From assembly GCA_046730475.1 (NCBI GenBank), contig JBKPIY010000010.1, forward strand, positions 1 to 39,593: a stretch of DNA of 39,593 bases, read 5' to 3'. Shown one piece after another: positions 37,986 through 39,593 of the stretch. The position numbers and the translations under genes are program-made. The notes below the pieces were generated by a model. The model was given only the letters and a program-made list of their open reading frames with translations. It did no database searches and was not told the origin of the DNA. Positions within the stretch are counted from its first letter, which is position 1, and the number at the start of each line of letters is the position of its first letter. Origin of the DNA: JBKPIY01 sp046730475. Its GTDB lineage: Bacteria; Actinomycetota; Thermoleophilia; Solirubrobacterales; 70-9.

Positions 37986-38924
37986 GTGGAGGCGAAGGAA
38001 GCGGTGCGACACGGGCCCTCGCGGGTCGATCGGGAGGATTTCCAGGCGACATCGGACCCCGCCCTGCAAGCGGCTGCCGACCGGGGTCAGGCCAACCTCC
38101 TCGGCCATGGCGAGCTCTACAACCTGTGGGAGCGCCAGCAGTGGGCGACCCAGGACCTCGACTTCAGCCGGGACCGGGCCGACTGGCAGGAGCGGATCCC
38201 CGAGGAGGAGCGCTTCCAGCGGATGTACGGGCTCTCGAGCTTCTTCATCGGCGAGCAGAAGGTCACCGATGAGCTCGGGCCGATTATGCGGGCGGCGCCG
38301 ACCGAGGAGCAGCGGATCTTCCTCGCCACCCAGATCGCCGACGAGGCCCGTCACGTCCGCTTCTTCGACCGCTTCTACAGCGAGGTCGGGGTGCTCGCCG
38401 GCGCCGACGATCTCGCCGCCCGGCTGCGGGCCACCGAGGAGCATCTGAACGACGCCTTCCGGGAGCTCTTCGACGACCTCCTCCGCTCCCGGGTCGATCG
38501 CCTCTCAGAGGAGCCCGAGGACCGCGACGCCCTGGTCGAGGCGATCACGCTCTACCACATGGTGATCGAGGGGATGCTCGCCCTCACCGGGCAGCACTTC
38601 ATCATCGACTACAACGAGCGGCTGGGGACCCTGCCCGCGTTCGTCGAGGGCTTCTCGAACGTGGCCCGCGACGAGCACCGCCACATCGCCTTCGGCGTCC
38701 GCTTCCTGCTCGATCACGTCAACGAGGACCGCCGCTACCTCGAGGTGATCCAGCGGATGCTCGCACAGGCGATCCCGATCGCCGACCAGGTGATCGACCC
38801 GCCCTGGGCGGAGGAGGAAGACAGCGAGCTGTTCGGGGTGAGCCGTGAGGAGGTCCACGCCTTCGCAGCCCAGGCGCTCGCCCGTCGCCTGAAGGTGATC
38901 GGGGTCGTTCCCGCCGGGACCTGA
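37986..38924 (+). CDS. R2-like ligand-binding oxidase (R2lox) family di-metal protein
   Basis: 312-residue ferritin-like protein. Metal ligands: E90 in FFIGEQKV, E120 and H123 in DEARHVRFF, E195 in LYHMVIEGML, E230 and H233 in DEHRHIAFG. V93 lies three residues after E90 and Y190 five residues before E195, the spacing of the Val-Tyr pair that R2lox proteins cross-link through their Mn/Fe centre, which points to R2lox rather than a true ribonucleotide reductase subunit. Physiological role of R2lox is unknown; it binds a fatty-acid-like ligand. GTG 37986 is preceded by GAGGAG. A much longer open frame reaches upstream, but its N-terminal part is not protein-like. Confidence 0.8.
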   Translation: MEAKEAVRHGPSRVDREDFQATSDPALQAAADRGQANLLGHGELYNLWERQQWATQDLDFSRDRADWQERIPEEERFQRMYGLSSFFIGEQKVTDELGPIMRAAPTEEQRIFLATQIADEARHVRFFDRFYSEVGVLAGADDLAARLRATEEHLNDAFRELFDDLLRSRVDRLSEEPEDRDALVEAITLYHMVIEGMLALTGQHFIIDYNERLGTLPAFVEGFSNVARDEHRHIAFGVRFLLDHVNEDRRYLEVIQRMLAQAIPIADQVIDPPWAEEEDSELFGVSREEVHAFAAQALARRLKVIGVVPAGT

Positions 38925-38970
38925 TCCGACGGCTCAGGCCCGGCCGCTCGCCGACCGCGGGCTGACTACG

Positions 38971-39593
38971 CTAGCCGGACGGCGCCGCGGTCGTCGTGGT
39001 CTCGGTCGCGGTCGTCGCGGTGGTGTCGGTGGCGGTCGTGTCGGTGGCAGTCGTGTCGGTGGTGGTCGTCGTCTCGCCCGCGGTGGGCGCCGGCGAGCAC
39101 GATGGGTCGGCGCCGGGATCCACGATGCCGTCGCCATCGGCATCGCAGCTGGTCTCACTGATGAGGCCGCCGGAGCTCGTGCTGCCGCCGACCCCAGCGA
39201 CCCCGCCGGACGTGGCGTCATTGGAGCTGGCGCTCGCGCCCCTGGGCGTCTGATCGGCGCTGCCGTTGCCCGCGTGGGTACCGTCGGCCGGGGCGGTGGG
39301 AACCGGAGCCGGCGGGACAGTCACCTCGTTGGTCGGCTGGGCGTTGGGTGGCGGCGGGGCGGGCTGGGCGGCGATCGCGGCGGCGACCGACGGCGGCGGC
39401 TGATGGACGGCGACCTTCGAGGTCCTCGGCCGCTCGGGGGCGGGGCTCGGGTCGGTGGCCCGCTTTACCTCGACCGCTCCCGCGGTGAGAAGGGCCGCGG
39501 TCGCAAGCCCGGCGGCCGCCTTGGCGCCGATCGCGGCTCCGACCGCGCCGGAGGCACCGCCCACGGCGCCGGTCCCGCCGACCGCGGCGGCCC
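38971..39593 (-). CDS. C-terminal part of a protein with hydrophobic helix, Ca-binding-like loop and Thr-rich tail (runs off the window)
   Basis: The frame is open to the window end with no convincing start, so the N-terminus lies beyond 39593. Visible order: Gly/Ala-rich stretch, one hydrophobic helix (AAAGLATAALLTAGAVEV), a Pro-rich linker, CDADGDGIVDPGADPSC (an Asp-rich DxDxDG loop between two Cys, like calcium-binding repeats), and a tail of three TDTTA repeats with flanking Thr. An Ala/Gly-rich hydrophobic segment of this kind, ending in AVEV, also occurs at the C-terminus of some sigma-70-type factors in Solirubrobacterales as I recall them, so the missing part could be such a factor; this is weak inference. 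Confidence 0.55.
   Translation of the reverse strand, partial: AAAVGGTGAVGGASGAVGAAIGAKAAAGLATAALLTAGAVEVKRATDPSPAPERPRTSKVAVHQPPPSVAAAIAAQPAPPPPNAQPTNEVTVPPAPVPTAPADGTHAGNGSADQTPRGASASSNDATSGGVAGVGGSTSSGGLISETSCDADGDGIVDPGADPSCSPAPTAGETTTTTDTTATDTTATDTTATTATETTTTAAPSG
39020..39064. repeat. Three 15-bp tandem repeats encoding TDTTA
   Basis: GTGGTGTCGGTGGCG (39020-39034), GTCGTGTCGGTGGCA (39035-39049) and GTCGTGTCGGTGGTG (39050-39064). In the minus-strand gene they encode the Thr-rich tail. Copy number may vary by slippage. Confidence 0.8.

Overview
The window looks like a chromosomal segment of a very GC-rich actinobacterium, most likely class Thermoleophilia (Solirubrobacterales-like). The basis is GC content, frequent GTG starts, ATGA/GTGA start-stop overlaps, TANNNT -10 hexamers without clear -35 boxes, and a housekeeping order (rsmA, ispE, glmU, prs, rplY, pth, mfd, PpiC-type isomerase, mazG, eno, ftsB-like) that I associate with that lineage. 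The taxonomic call is inference. I see no insertion sequences, phage genes, CRISPR array or rRNA.

Layout. 1-2670: end of rsmA, ispE, a DedA-PAP2 fusion and a small membrane protein. 2679-4757: a PucR-type regulator and a DJ-1/PfpI protein. 4774-7365: tRNA-Gln(TTG), glmU and prs. 7642-9412: a secreted protein broken by a frameshift, a lipoprotein, and a glycerophosphodiesterase-like gene divergent from the lipoprotein. 9461-11077 (minus): a UbiB/AarF kinase-like gene. 11154-16813: rplY, pth, a crotonase and mfd. 16888-20590: PpiC-type isomerase, mazG, eno and an FtsB/DivIC-like gene.

20699-29786 is the most unusual part: four consecutive paralogous multi-pass membrane proteins of 720-745 residues, resembling GT-C polyprenyl-phosphate-sugar glycosyltransferases. 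They overlap or abut, share a C-terminal soluble domain with a conserved cysteine pair, and are followed by a small conserved-looking gene. They probably form one operon behind a TATTAT promoter. One of the four lacks the acidic residue that the other three share in the presumed active-site loop.

29839-39593 is a mosaic of small units: membrane protein, a shortened VOC protein, a Glu/Arg-rich HTH-like protein, a nuclease, a YbdK-type ligase, an HxlR-like regulator with paired operator-like repeats, a rhomboid-like protein without catalytic Ser/His, an O-methyltransferase, a GNAT protein, a metallo-beta-lactamase-fold hydrolase, an R2lox-type di-metal oxidase, and a Thr-rich protein running off the window end.

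How the parts may work together: ispE makes isoprenoid precursor, the DedA-PAP2 fusion could recycle undecaprenyl phosphate, glmU makes UDP-GlcNAc, and the GT-C quartet could use lipid-linked sugars at the outer face of the membrane. This envelope theme is inference from families and neighbourhood, not proof of a pathway.
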